Shown here piece by piece: positions 8,601-13,746 of a DNA stretch of 13,746 nt; positions within the stretch are counted from its first letter, which is position 1; every line of letters starts with the position of its first letter. Under the pieces are notes generated by a model. That model made no database searches and was not told the origin of the DNA. It saw only the letters and a program-made list of their open reading frames with translations. The stretch is from Chloromonas sp. AAM2 (Eukaryota > Chlorophyta > Chlorophyceae > Chlamydomonadales > Chlamydomonadaceae). The stretch spans positions 51,920-65,665 of the forward strand of contig QAXH01006286.1 of the NCBI GenBank assembly GCA_004335635.1. The letters are read 5' to 3'. A program made the translations under genes and the position numbers.

Positions 8601-11600
8601 GCTGCCCTGTCGCTGGTTGGAGTGAATCACGTGCAAGAGTAACGTCTGGATGTGCTGTTGTAACGATCGGAGGGCCGGCGAGTCGAAGCTCAGCAGGCCG
8701 CTGGCAAGCTTTTGGCTGAAGGGCAGGAGCAGTCCTGCCAGTAACAGCCCTAGAAAGAGACACGAGATGTGCTCGCGACTCCTGAACAGCTTCAAAAGGA
8801 GCCTGCGCATGCAGAAGCATCAACGGATAAGTACGTCTTGGACAGAGCCCCGTCTTGGGCGCAGCAGGGCCAATTCGAACTGACTTTGCTCGTGCTTACA
8901 GATCAGCGCTGCCAAAATGTCCGCGCGCGAGGCAGCGCACAGCACGTCCCACGCCCCCAAATACACACCTGCTGACACGTGCTGGTCTTTGTTTGTTGAG
9001 AATGTACGACGCCGCTAATCGGTTGACCCATTTGGGTGCAGCCTCCAGAGCTTCGTGGCTCAATGCATACGCGACCACCATCACAATCATCGCGCGAAGA
9101 GCCACGAGCGCTAAGAGCTGCGGCTCAGCAACGCATTGGTCGAGCACGAAGGCGCAGCTCTGCAGACAAGGCAGATTCAGGCAACGACTTACGCTGCGAT
9201 TCTTGCAATTCAGAGCGTACAGCTGACGACTCCATATCATGCACTGTAATGCCAAGCGTTGACAGGAAGCAAGAGAACAGATTCTCACGCCAAAGCTTGA
9301 AACGATTGATACCGGGAATCAAGAGAGTCTGAGCTACAAGCTGGTAAGAAGCTGCTGTCTTCTTACCATGATAAGAGTCAGCACCAATCGAAGCAGGAGC
9401 GTGGCTTTGTACGTTGCCAACTTGAGATCCAGGATAGGCCACATCACCGACATACAGAGCATTGAAAGCACAGGGTATGAGAGATAGTTGGGAGTGTGAC
9501 TGCCCATGCTCGAGGTGGGTTCCTTCGCCAGTCCTTCTGCTGGACTGTCCGTCCTGGCTTGAGCCAGCGCATGTAGGCACAGCTGTTGCACAAGAGCCGC
9601 AAAGCATAACTGGGCCACCCAAAGTGTAGATCGGCGTTTGGCAAAGGCGCTCGGCGCCTTTACGCTGGTCACAAGCATACCGATCGAGTAGCCGACACAG
9701 GCCACGTGGCCCATGAGGGGGAGCAGTAGAGGCGAAGCCAGCACGGCCCAAACACCGGAGAGCAATCCGCTTGACCGCGGTAAAGGATGTGCCGGCAAAG
9801 CAATAACGGCCGGGCAAGTGGGCTCATGCGGAGAGTGAAAGGACTGCAAGCTCGAAAACGCAGCACCGACACGCACCGCCACCAGCAAAGCACATCCCAG
9901 GATTTGAACTGTACAGGGCTGCAGCTGTCCCAGACTGTCCATCCCCAGCACTGATAGCAGCAGTGGCCGAATGCCCTTCCATGCCGACTGCGGCAGGCCA
10001 CCGGAAAGTGCTTCTGTCAATGCCTTCAGGCTCTTGGAGCGCGCGAGCCCATTCACCGGCACAGCGTGAGTGCCCTGGCGACGTAATTCAGCTGTGGCAG
10101 TACCAGCGGCTTGAAGAAGCCAAGAGGGCAAGCTTTGCTCCTCACCGATGTCAAATCCCATGGACACGGCCATAGGAGCGGAGATAATGCCCAGCCATGG
10201 CTGCTCGTCACCTTGCGAGTCCTGGCAGTCAGCCGGCCCAATGTCATCATCACACGCATCAATGACATCGGCCAGTGCATCTGGGTCAGGCTGCATGGTG
10301 TTGCAAGTCGGTGAGTCAAGGCATAATCCCATCTGCTGCTGAAAGCTGGACGCAGTGGTTGCCAAACTGCGGCTGTTGCCAGTTTCACTGCCCTGGGCGG
10401 CGATCTGAAAACAGTCACCATTCTGGCTGCTCAGCAGCTCAATGTGGTTTGTCACTGCAACTACTGACGAAACTGCACCACTTGCTGCCGTTGTCAGTGT
10501 GCAGGCCAAGCCATTGAGCAGCACTGCCCCGTTTGTGCTGGGACGTCCAAGGTTCGAGGTGGCTCGCTTCACTGGCTCCTCTGCAGCAGAGGACCATCCC
10601 ATTGCTGCCACCGACAACGCACTTGCACTACTAAGATGATCACCGGTGAGGCTGGATTGCTTTCTTTCAAACAGCGGATTTGGGCCGAATGTATTGCCAC
10701 TCAGCAGCCCCCATGATACGCGATGCTGGGGTGTTGGACCTTGCCGATTTGCTCTGCCTCGGCTGGTGTGCGACTCCAATCTCCGCGCACGTCTTGGAAG
10801 AGGGCGGATGCGGCCTTGAGACAACATCGGGTAGGCCAGCGCTGCAACAGTACACAAGTAAGGAACCGAGTGTCAACAGCCATGCAAGCAGCGGGGTTTT
10901 GAACGTACAGTCACATGCACGTACGAGGGGCCTCAGCACGATGATCAAAGGAAACTAACAGTCTTCAACCGACATGACGTTTCTTTAGACTGGTTTGCCA
11001 CAAGTTTGACGTGCAAGTTGCATCGGCTGCATGAAGACTCAAGCTGCATGGCTCAGCAGTACGAACACTGAATTGGGAAGGCAAGATCGCTGATGCAATA
11101 CCCCACATCGCACCTGACGCAATTGTTGCTGTCACGTAGGCTGGATGGGAGCGCACCAGACCGCACCAAGTGGTTACAAATGTCACCCATGTCGAGGGGC
11201 GGAGGAGGCTCAGGGTGGGCAGCAAACCCAGGACGTATGCCTTGGCAGTAAGAAGCGTGATGCCTGCATACAGGCAGGGTGAAGGGAAGTATGAGAGGGG
11301 AATGACCAATCGTTCATCTCCCTTGAGCGCATCGACACGAATGTTAAAAGACTACAACAACGTAGCAAAAGACATCAGGGAAGGAATAAGGGACACAGGG
11401 CTGTATTTGATGAATCGACCAGTTGCGGAAAGTGCAGACACGCCAGGGCCCGTCGGTTCTGCATCCCAAAACGTCATCGGCGGCTCAGAGAATTTCGCAA
11501 CACACATAACAATCCTGAAGGGGTGCCAGATTCTGACGTCAATTCTCTTCTGACCTGTTGTGGCTGTCGTGAGCAGATGCGATCCCAGGCCGTCCTCGTG

Positions 11601-12840
11601 CGCTAATGAGCTCAGTGCAAAGTAGATGAAGGTACTAGGGTTTAGCGACACGGCGATGTGGCCGGCGCTGACGGCCGCTGGTTCCGCAAGGAGCATCAGC
11701 AGGCGGGTAGCGAGCGGCATATAGTAAACGATCATCCTGATGTGCCTGCGCACAGGGGTCAGCAAGTGCCATGAGTGTCTGTTTTCATCTGAACGATTAC
11801 GAAACGGGAAGGGCACTGCCGGCATCGACAATGTGTGTTTTTGCCGTCATGATGCATTTCTGCTCGGTGGGCGTGTGCATCCGCCCAGGCACTGCATTCA
11901 TCTGTACATCTGTTCAGTATGCGCCTGTTTTCATCAGGCAAGCCATCACAGAATACGAAACGGGATGGGCACCGCCTAACCTGCCGGAGCAAGAAAACAG
12001 GCGCACAGAGTAGGCAACGGAACGCAGCAAACAGAACGAGCCGACCCAGCACCAAAGGCCAGCAACGCACTGTATGCATGCAGCCAGCCAGATCATGGCA
12101 ACCTTCAAACATTTTAATGTCGCCAATGCAAGGTCTATGCTTCTTATGTCTTCGTTTCTAATGGCGCCGAACCTTCAGCCCACCTGACATGCTTCAGGTA
12201 GAAGGCTGCCGGTGCTGTGAGCAGCAGCACGAAGGCGCTGAACTGAACCAACAGCACCAAGGGAACCAGCACAGTGCTGGGCCACAACTTCCAGGCCAAC
12301 TCCCACGCGGCCTGGAAAACGGACCAACGGTTTGAAACGTTGGATGAGTGTGAGGCACTAAGTGAGCGAGGCCAGGTGTCACATTGTGCCCTTGTGTTGG
12401 GGACAGCACTGAGTGAGCACAAGTTGTGAAAAGTAGTGAATTGGACAGTACCAGAGTAAATTAGACAGAACAGTAGTCAATTGAATTGCGCCCCTGTTGT
12501 CTGCATTGCTGGGAAAACGGTGATTAGTATCATGCACACTGTGCCTTGCTCAAAGGAAAATCACAGGTGTCTGCATGCTTGACTGGGCATCACGCTAAAA
12601 GTGTCGCCACTGCCACCATCGCCCGGTGCACTTGCAGTAGACATGTTTGTGATCTGTGCGACCGTTTCTGACAGCCCCAGCCCCACGTGCACTGACCCTT
12701 CACGTGCAGCACTAGGAGGCATGCGTTTTTCTTTGTGTGACTCTCACTCACTTGTGGTCCGTGTGTGGCCCGATGGGCGAGCAAGTGCTTGGTAGTCTGC
12801 GCAGGCAAAACACATATGCATGTGAAACGGTGTAGCGGCA

Positions 12841-12873
<33 letters not shown>

Positions 12874-13476
12874 TCGTCAAGGCTGAACATGAGACGCCCT
12901 GATAGCAACCTCGACATTGGTCATCATTTGGCAGTTGGTGATGTCAATCTCACGCTTGTCTCACTCCTAGGCGTGTATGTGTGACCTGATCCGTTTCTGA
13001 AACCACAATATTACTCATATTACTCATTACGTGGCTTACCATGAGGGCGAAGGCTGCAAAGATGGAGATGCATGTCATGCGGACCATGATCTGCGAGTAT
13101 GAATTGCAAGCAAGGGCAGGGCATGATTGCATGGCCGCATGGTTGCGGTCACACTGTCACACGGTCACGTGGTCACATATGGTCAAACGGCCACACGTCA
13201 CACATTCACAGGGTCACACAATCACAGGGTGACATGCTCACATGGTCACACGGTCACACGGCCGCACAGTCAGCGTGAGAGCAACAACAAGCCACTGCAG
13301 GCAACACATAGTCCGTTGTGTGCACAGCTGTCATTGCAGCTGGACCTGCCACCATGTGCACTTACCAGTTTGAATTTGAACAGCGGGTGCATCTTGACAG
13401 CCGCTGCGGTGTTCACCAGCCGGCTGTTTGGTAGCAAGCCAAGGTAATGGGCCGGGGAGCGGGTGAGATTGGGTCG
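2606..13476 (-). CDS. Polytopic membrane GAF-guanylate cyclase (class III), 21-exon model, 5' end open
   Basis: The product is predicted to convert GTP to cGMP at a membrane. Exons (5' to 3') are 13476-13366, 13090-13040, 12796-12752, 12311-12184, 11745-11555, 11263-11114, 10841-9367, 9243-9193, 9159-8969, 8802-8452, 8237-8150, 7959-7817, 7591-7333, 7013-6798, 6411-5473, 5089-5001, 4380-4347, 4107-4019, 3636-3524, 3182-3048 and 2658-2606. All junctions are GT..AG and all phases match, giving 4902 nt and about 1633 residues. Provisional numbering: membrane part to about residue 914, GAF-like domain 915-1150, linker to about 1440, cyclase about 1443-1633. Metal-binding Asp are D1458 and D1502, GTP-selecting residues E1498 and C1568, catalytic N1575 and R1579. 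The E/C pair is the guanylate cyclase signature, whereas adenylate cyclases have K/D. The catalytic identification is firm. The membrane exons rest on phase and hydrophobicity. The start codon is not identified. Confidence 0.85.
2911..2930. repeat. 10-bp tandem duplication in an intron
   Basis: GTTTGGCATT occurs twice in direct succession inside the last intron (2659-3047). Confidence 0.75.
3048..3182 (-). CDS. Cyclase exon 20: catalytic Asn/Arg motif
   Basis: The exon encodes [16 protein letters not shown], then [12 protein letters not shown] and [19 protein letters not shown] carries the Asn and Arg that bind ribose and stabilise the transition state, and both are present. VSEATY and RGxIxVKG are standard guanylate cyclase motifs. 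The acceptor is TATGCAG before ACACTGTG, and the donor GTGAGA follows AAAG. Length and phase (135 nt, split Asp in, split Gly out) match both neighbours. Confidence 0.92.
3348..3402. repeat. Short tandem repeat of a GCGTATCGAAT-like unit
   Basis: About five diverged 10-11 bp units containing (C/G)(A/G)TATC lie in the intron between exons 19 and 20. Confidence 0.65.
3524..3636 (-). CDS. Cyclase exon 19: GTP-selecting Cys
   Basis: The exon encodes [19 protein letters not shown], then [25 protein letters not shown] and GxVGxxxxRYCLFGD are hallmark blocks of the class III domain. The Cys of RYCLFG occupies the position that is Cys in guanylate cyclases and Asp in adenylate cyclases. The acceptor is GTGTCTGCAG and the donor is GAG/GTGAGT. 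At 113 nt it starts with the last base of a Ser codon and ends with the first base of the Asp of GDTVN. Confidence 0.93.
3658..3714. repeat. 11-bp tandem repeat (TCATCACATGG)
   Basis: About five copies of TCATCACATG(A/G) lie in the intron, beginning about 20 bp upstream (in transcript order) of exon 19. Confidence 0.85.
3757..3790. repeat. 11-bp tandem repeat (TGTGAGATGCC)
   Basis: Three near-identical units, the last one ending in CCCTGG, lie in the intron between exons 18 and 19. Confidence 0.8.
3927..4012. repeat. Polypyrimidine (plus) / polypurine (minus) tract
   Basis: An almost uninterrupted C/T run lies on the plus strand. In the transcript it is a purine-rich A/G run that begins a few bases after the donor of exon 18. 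Open frames across it (Phe/Ser/Leu-rich on plus, Lys/Glu/Arg-rich on minus) are composition artefacts. Confidence 0.9.
4019..4107 (-). CDS. Cyclase exon 18
   Basis: The exon encodes [18 protein letters not shown] and then [11 protein letters not shown]. It matches the block that follows the second metal-binding Asp in guanylate cyclases, usually a 'VVSGLP...HA..IA.MALD.L' pattern. The acceptor has a strong T-rich tract ending TTTTCAG and the donor is CCAG/GTACGG. The first ATG is internal, not a start. The exon is 89 nt, with phase 0 in and a split Ser codon out. Confidence 0.88.
4347..4380 (-). CDS. Cyclase exon 17: 34-nt microexon with VETIGDCY
   Basis: The exon encodes [11 protein letters not shown]. 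The Glu selects guanine and the Asp is the second metal ligand. The acceptor is CCGCTGCAG and the donor is TAT/GTGAGT. Its first base completes the Gly codon of exon 16 and it leaves phase 0 into exon 18. It is too short to appear as an open frame, but the match to the family motif is exact. Confidence 0.92.
4395..4434. repeat. TGTCA / TGTTATTA short tandem repeats
   Basis: Three TGTCA units pass into alternating TGTTAT units in the intron, beginning about 15 bp from the acceptor of exon 17. Confidence 0.8.
4808..5030. repeat. 93-bp tandem repeat (2.4 copies) including an exon end and splice donor
   Basis: Copies lie at 4808-4900 and 4901-4993, with a partial third at 4994-5030. The first two differ at about five positions. 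The third overlaps the true end of exon 16. Each copy holds an imitation of the exon 3' end ([10 protein letters not shown] coding) followed by GTGAGTG. The coding part of the middle copy differs from the exon by a single synonymous T/C change in TAT/TAC. Confidence 0.93.
5001..5089 (-). CDS. Cyclase exon 16
   Basis: The exon encodes [19 protein letters not shown] and [11 protein letters not shown]. It matches the guanylate cyclase stretch after DIVGFT (S-x-EVEPEQVVxLLNxLFxxFD). The acceptor is GCGTTCAG and the donor is GGGG/GTGAGT. It enters at phase 0 and leaves with two bases of a Gly codon. The last 30 nt belong to the 93-bp tandem repeat. Confidence 0.92.
5473..6411 (-). CDS. Cyclase exon 15: signalling helix, long linker, first metal-binding Asp
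   Basis: This 313-codon exon starts [13 protein letters not shown], continuing DVMPRQ of exon 14. Together they match the helical 'MLPxxVAxxL' segment that couples sensors to cyclase domains. About 280 residues rich in Ser, Pro, Ala and Asn follow, with no family resemblance. The end reads [19 protein letters not shown], the opening of the catalytic domain, with the first metal-binding Asp in FCDIVGYT. The acceptor is GGTTGTAG and the donor is ACG/GTGGGT. Phase is 0 on both sides. In most cyclases the helix and the domain are only some 20 residues apart, so the linker is an expansion. Confidence 0.88.
6470..6785. repeat. Degenerate ~127-bp repeat, about 2.5 copies, in an intron
   Basis: A GTC(A/G)(C/T)GCAAGC core recurs at about 6507, 6632 and 6760. 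It is followed by similar sequence including GAGGCAAG, GCTGCTA and AATTGC(C/A)GGCGCAG, and preceded by GTCACACTGCAT at about 6470 and 6729. A related TGCATTTGATTTTCAT stretch lies at about 7604-7620 in another intron. This may be an old dispersed repeat family. Confidence 0.6.
6798..7013 (-). CDS. Cyclase exon 14: GAF-like domain end and signalling helix
   Basis: The 72 codons read [20 protein letters not shown], then FALSPDPC, then [18 protein letters not shown] and [11 protein letters not shown]. The pattern of a strand (SLTLVPF), a turn, a strand ([10 protein letters not shown]) and a helix ([16 protein letters not shown]) is the typical C-terminal half of a GAF domain. The acceptor (CTTGCAG, exon start 7013) was chosen because it alone gives phase 0 to match exon 13. 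An earlier acceptor at 7105 would add 30 residues but is out of phase with the obvious donor. The donor is CAG/GTGAGG. Confidence 0.78.
7333..7591 (-). CDS. Cyclase exon 13: GAF-like domain, middle
   Basis: The exon encodes [20 protein letters not shown], then [19 protein letters not shown] and later [18 protein letters not shown] and [10 protein letters not shown]. The mixed strand/helix pattern fits a divergent GAF-type sensor. The first base completes the Arg codon of exon 12. The donor is ATG/GTGAGG, phase 0. The open frame continues past the donor to 7192 through a hydrophobic stretch, which I take as intron. No ligand-binding signature can be named. Confidence 0.75.
7817..7959 (-). CDS. 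Cyclase exon 12: GAF-like domain, N-terminal part
   Basis: The exon encodes [20 protein letters not shown], a strand-turn-strand pattern, followed by an Ala/Glu-rich helix and TLAPLTR. The acceptor is CGGTGCAG and the donor is CCAG/GTCGGT. It enters at phase 0 and leaves with two bases of Arg, both of which fit the neighbours. Confidence 0.75.
8150..8237 (-). CDS. Cyclase exon 11: helix entering the GAF-like domain
   Basis: The exon encodes [19 protein letters not shown] and [10 protein letters not shown], an amphipathic, probably coiled-coil helix directly after the last membrane span. The acceptor is GACTGTTGTAG and the donor is CTGCAG/GTGACA. Its first base completes the Trp codon of exon 10. 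Confidence 0.78.
8452..8802 (-). CDS. Cyclase exon 10: last two membrane segments
   Basis: The exon encodes [20 protein letters not shown] and LLAGLLLPF (first span), a polar loop of about 55 residues, [20 protein letters not shown] (second span) and [10 protein letters not shown] leading into the cytosol. Basic residues before the first span and after the second support a hairpin with both ends on the cytosolic side. The donor is CATTG/GTAGGT, and the exon is in phase with both neighbours. Confidence 0.85.
8969..9159 (-). CDS. Cyclase exon 9: membrane segment
   Basis: The exon encodes [14 protein letters not shown], then [19 protein letters not shown], a clear membrane span, then [20 protein letters not shown]. 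The donor CAGCAG/GTGTGT leaves two bases of an Arg codon. It is separated from exon 8 by only 33 nt (9160-9192), which may instead be coding. Confidence 0.82.
9193..9243 (-). CDS. Cyclase exon 8: 51-nt segment
   Basis: The exon encodes [17 protein letters not shown]. The acceptor is GGCATTACAG and the donor is AGC/GTAAGT. It follows directly on the hydrophobic end of exon 7 and is phase 0 on both sides. If the following 33 nt are not spliced, exons 8 and 9 form one exon of 275 nt. Confidence 0.7.
9367..10841 (-). CDS. Cyclase exon 7: large low-complexity loop and five or so membrane segments
   Basis: This is the largest exon (1475 nt). After [10 protein letters not shown] come about 300 residues rich in Ser, Ala, Gln and Gly, with an acidic patch ([18 protein letters not shown]) and no recognised domain. 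Hydrophobic segments follow: [74 protein letters not shown] and [13 protein letters not shown]. The acceptor is TACTGTTGCAG and the donor is ATG/GTAAGA. The start was fixed by phase agreement with exon 6. The overlapping hydrophobic frame at 10667-10948 is the main rival for the 5' boundary. Confidence 0.85.
11114..11263 (-). CDS. Cyclase exon 6: membrane segments
   Basis: The exon encodes [20 protein letters not shown], then [13 protein letters not shown] and [11 protein letters not shown]. Two to three hydrophobic stretches are present. The acceptor is CTGTATGCAG and the donor is TCAG/GTGCGA. The incoming Gly and outgoing Ala codons are split in agreement with exons 5 and 7. The open frame continues beyond the donor ([14 protein letters not shown]), so a longer version cannot be excluded. 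Confidence 0.72.
11555..11745 (-). CDS. Cyclase exon 5: membrane segments
   Basis: The exon encodes [19 protein letters not shown], then [16 protein letters not shown] and [19 protein letters not shown]. Two hydrophobic spans are separated by a short loop. The acceptor is CTGTGCGCAG and the donor is AACAG/GTCAGA. The Arg (in) and Gly (out) split codons match exons 4 and 6. Confidence 0.78.
11770..11978. repeat. Imperfect direct repeat in an intron
   Basis: TGTTTTCATC followed by ACGAAACGGGA and a GGGCAC(T/C)GCC end occurs at about 11779-11821 and again at about 11930-11977. Both copies lie in the intron between exons 4 and 5. Confidence 0.6.
12184..12311 (-). CDS. Cyclase exon 4: membrane segment
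   Basis: The exon encodes [19 protein letters not shown] and [20 protein letters not shown], then KHVR. One long or two closely packed membrane spans are visible. The acceptor CCGTTTTCCAG is strong and the donor is GTCAG/GTGGGC. It enters at phase 0, and the outgoing Arg codon matches exon 5. Confidence 0.82.
12752..12796 (-). CDS. Candidate 45-nt exon 3
   Basis: The segment has a strong acceptor (TTTTGCCTGCGCAG), a strong donor (GTGAGTGAG), no stop, and a length divisible by three in phase 0. It encodes [15 protein letters not shown]. It could be constitutive, a cassette exon or chance. The gene stays in frame with or without it. Confidence 0.45.
12841..12872. repeat. (GTGAGA)n microsatellite
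   Basis: About five hexamer units lie in the intron between exons 2 and 3. On the transcript strand it is a TCTCAC pyrimidine-rich run. Confidence 0.9.
13040..13090 (-). CDS. Cyclase exon 2: membrane segment
   Basis: The exon encodes [17 protein letters not shown], the first clear hydrophobic segment of the model. The acceptor is ATACTCGCAG and the donor is ATG/GTAAGC, phase 0 on both sides. At 51 nt it is short, but splice signals and hydrophobicity agree. Confidence 0.72.
13147..13266. repeat. GGTCACAC minisatellite
   Basis: About a dozen degenerate 8-9 bp units of the form (G/C)GTCACAC fill the middle of the intron between exons 1 and 2. Confidence 0.88.
13366..13476 (-). CDS. Cyclase exon 1 of the model (most 5' segment supported)
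   Basis: The exon encodes [17 protein letters not shown], then [20 protein letters not shown], a basic stretch before the first membrane span. The acceptor is TTGACCCTGCAG and the donor CTG/GTAAGT is consensus. No convincing start codon lies within it, and it has an upstream acceptor, so at least one more exon is expected towards or beyond the window edge. Confidence 0.6.
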
Positions 13477-13587
13477 CTGCAGGGTCAAGTGAAGACCAGC
13501 GGGTTAGGAAAGGGGTGAGATTTCAGGCGGGAATTGCATGGATGTGATGCCTGATGCTGCGTGCTGCCAGAAGGCTGGCACCATGTG

Positions 13588-13737
13588 GAAGCCAGATGCA
13601 TCAAGCCTGCCAGCCTTGCCGCCGGTCTTAGTGAGCCTACTGTAGTAGCCCCATCGTGTCAGCTGGCGGTCACACTGCTCCAAAGAAGTTGTAACATCGC
13701 GAGTGCCCAAGGTTACACAGGCAAAAAGTGACCGCAT
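13588..13737 (-). CDS. Possible upstream exon with a start codon
   Basis: The frame opens at ATG 13737 (MRSLFACVTLGTRDVTT) and runs to 13504. A GT after CACATG at 13588 would join exon 1 in phase, but the donor (GTGCCA) is weak. It matches no family that I know. It may be the 5' coding exon or chance. Confidence 0.22.
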
Positions 13738-13746
13738 GGGGGGGGG
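13738..13746. repeat. G run at the window edge
   Basis: Nine consecutive G close the sequence. This could mark a homopolymer next to an assembly gap, or genuine sequence cut by the window. Confidence 0.7.

Noticed and set aside
9125..9817. 230-codon minus-strand frame over exons 7-9
   Set aside because: It is out of frame with the membrane segments, and beyond the 9244 acceptor it stops soon. Phase supports the other frame.
10667..10948. Minus-strand frame with a hydrophobic stretch ([16 protein letters not shown])
   Set aside because: It overlaps exon 7 in another frame and reaches a stop. Splicing exon 6 directly to 10841 keeps phase and needs no extra exon. It remains the main alternative if cDNA disagrees.

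Overview
The window looks like nuclear DNA of a green alga, probably a chlorophyte of the Chlamydomonas/Dunaliella kind. Base composition is moderate and simple repeats are frequent. Genes are split by introns of about 120-730 nt with GT..AG ends. The main product is a class III nucleotide cyclase of a type common in these algae, and a TGTAA motif, the usual chlorophyte poly(A) signal, follows its stop codon. The species cannot be named from the sequence.

Almost the whole window (2606-13476, minus strand) is one gene. I rebuilt it as 21 coding segments whose splice phases all agree, giving 4902 nt of coding sequence and about 1633 residues. The true 5' end is not resolved and may lie beyond base 13746. 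Read from the N-terminus, the product has three parts. The first is a polytopic membrane region with about 12 hydrophobic segments (13476 to about 8452), interrupted by a roughly 300-residue low-complexity loop in the large exon 9367-10841. The second is a GAF-like sensor domain (8237-6798) followed by a signalling helix. The third is a C-terminal cyclase domain (5530-2606), separated from the helix by a low-complexity linker of about 280 residues. The metal-binding Asp pair, the Glu and Cys that select GTP, and the Asn/Arg catalytic pair are all visible, so a functional guanylate cyclase is predicted. The layout suggests that a membrane-embedded or GAF-bound signal controls cGMP synthesis at the membrane.

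The left 2.4 kb holds no gene that I can recognise, apart from one possible plus-strand exon at 34-97. It encodes a short importin-beta/transportin-like stretch and ends exactly where a (GT)19 microsatellite begins. If real, that gene converges on the cyclase gene. The rest is intergenic or intronic sequence with short repeats.

The introns carry the most unusual structure. A 93-bp tandem repeat copies the end of a catalytic exon together with its splice donor. A 33-nt intron candidate has perfect borders yet is open in frame. There are also a long polypurine tract directly after a donor, a GGTCACAC minisatellite and a degenerate 127-bp repeat. I found no tRNA, rRNA, CRISPR array or complete mobile element.
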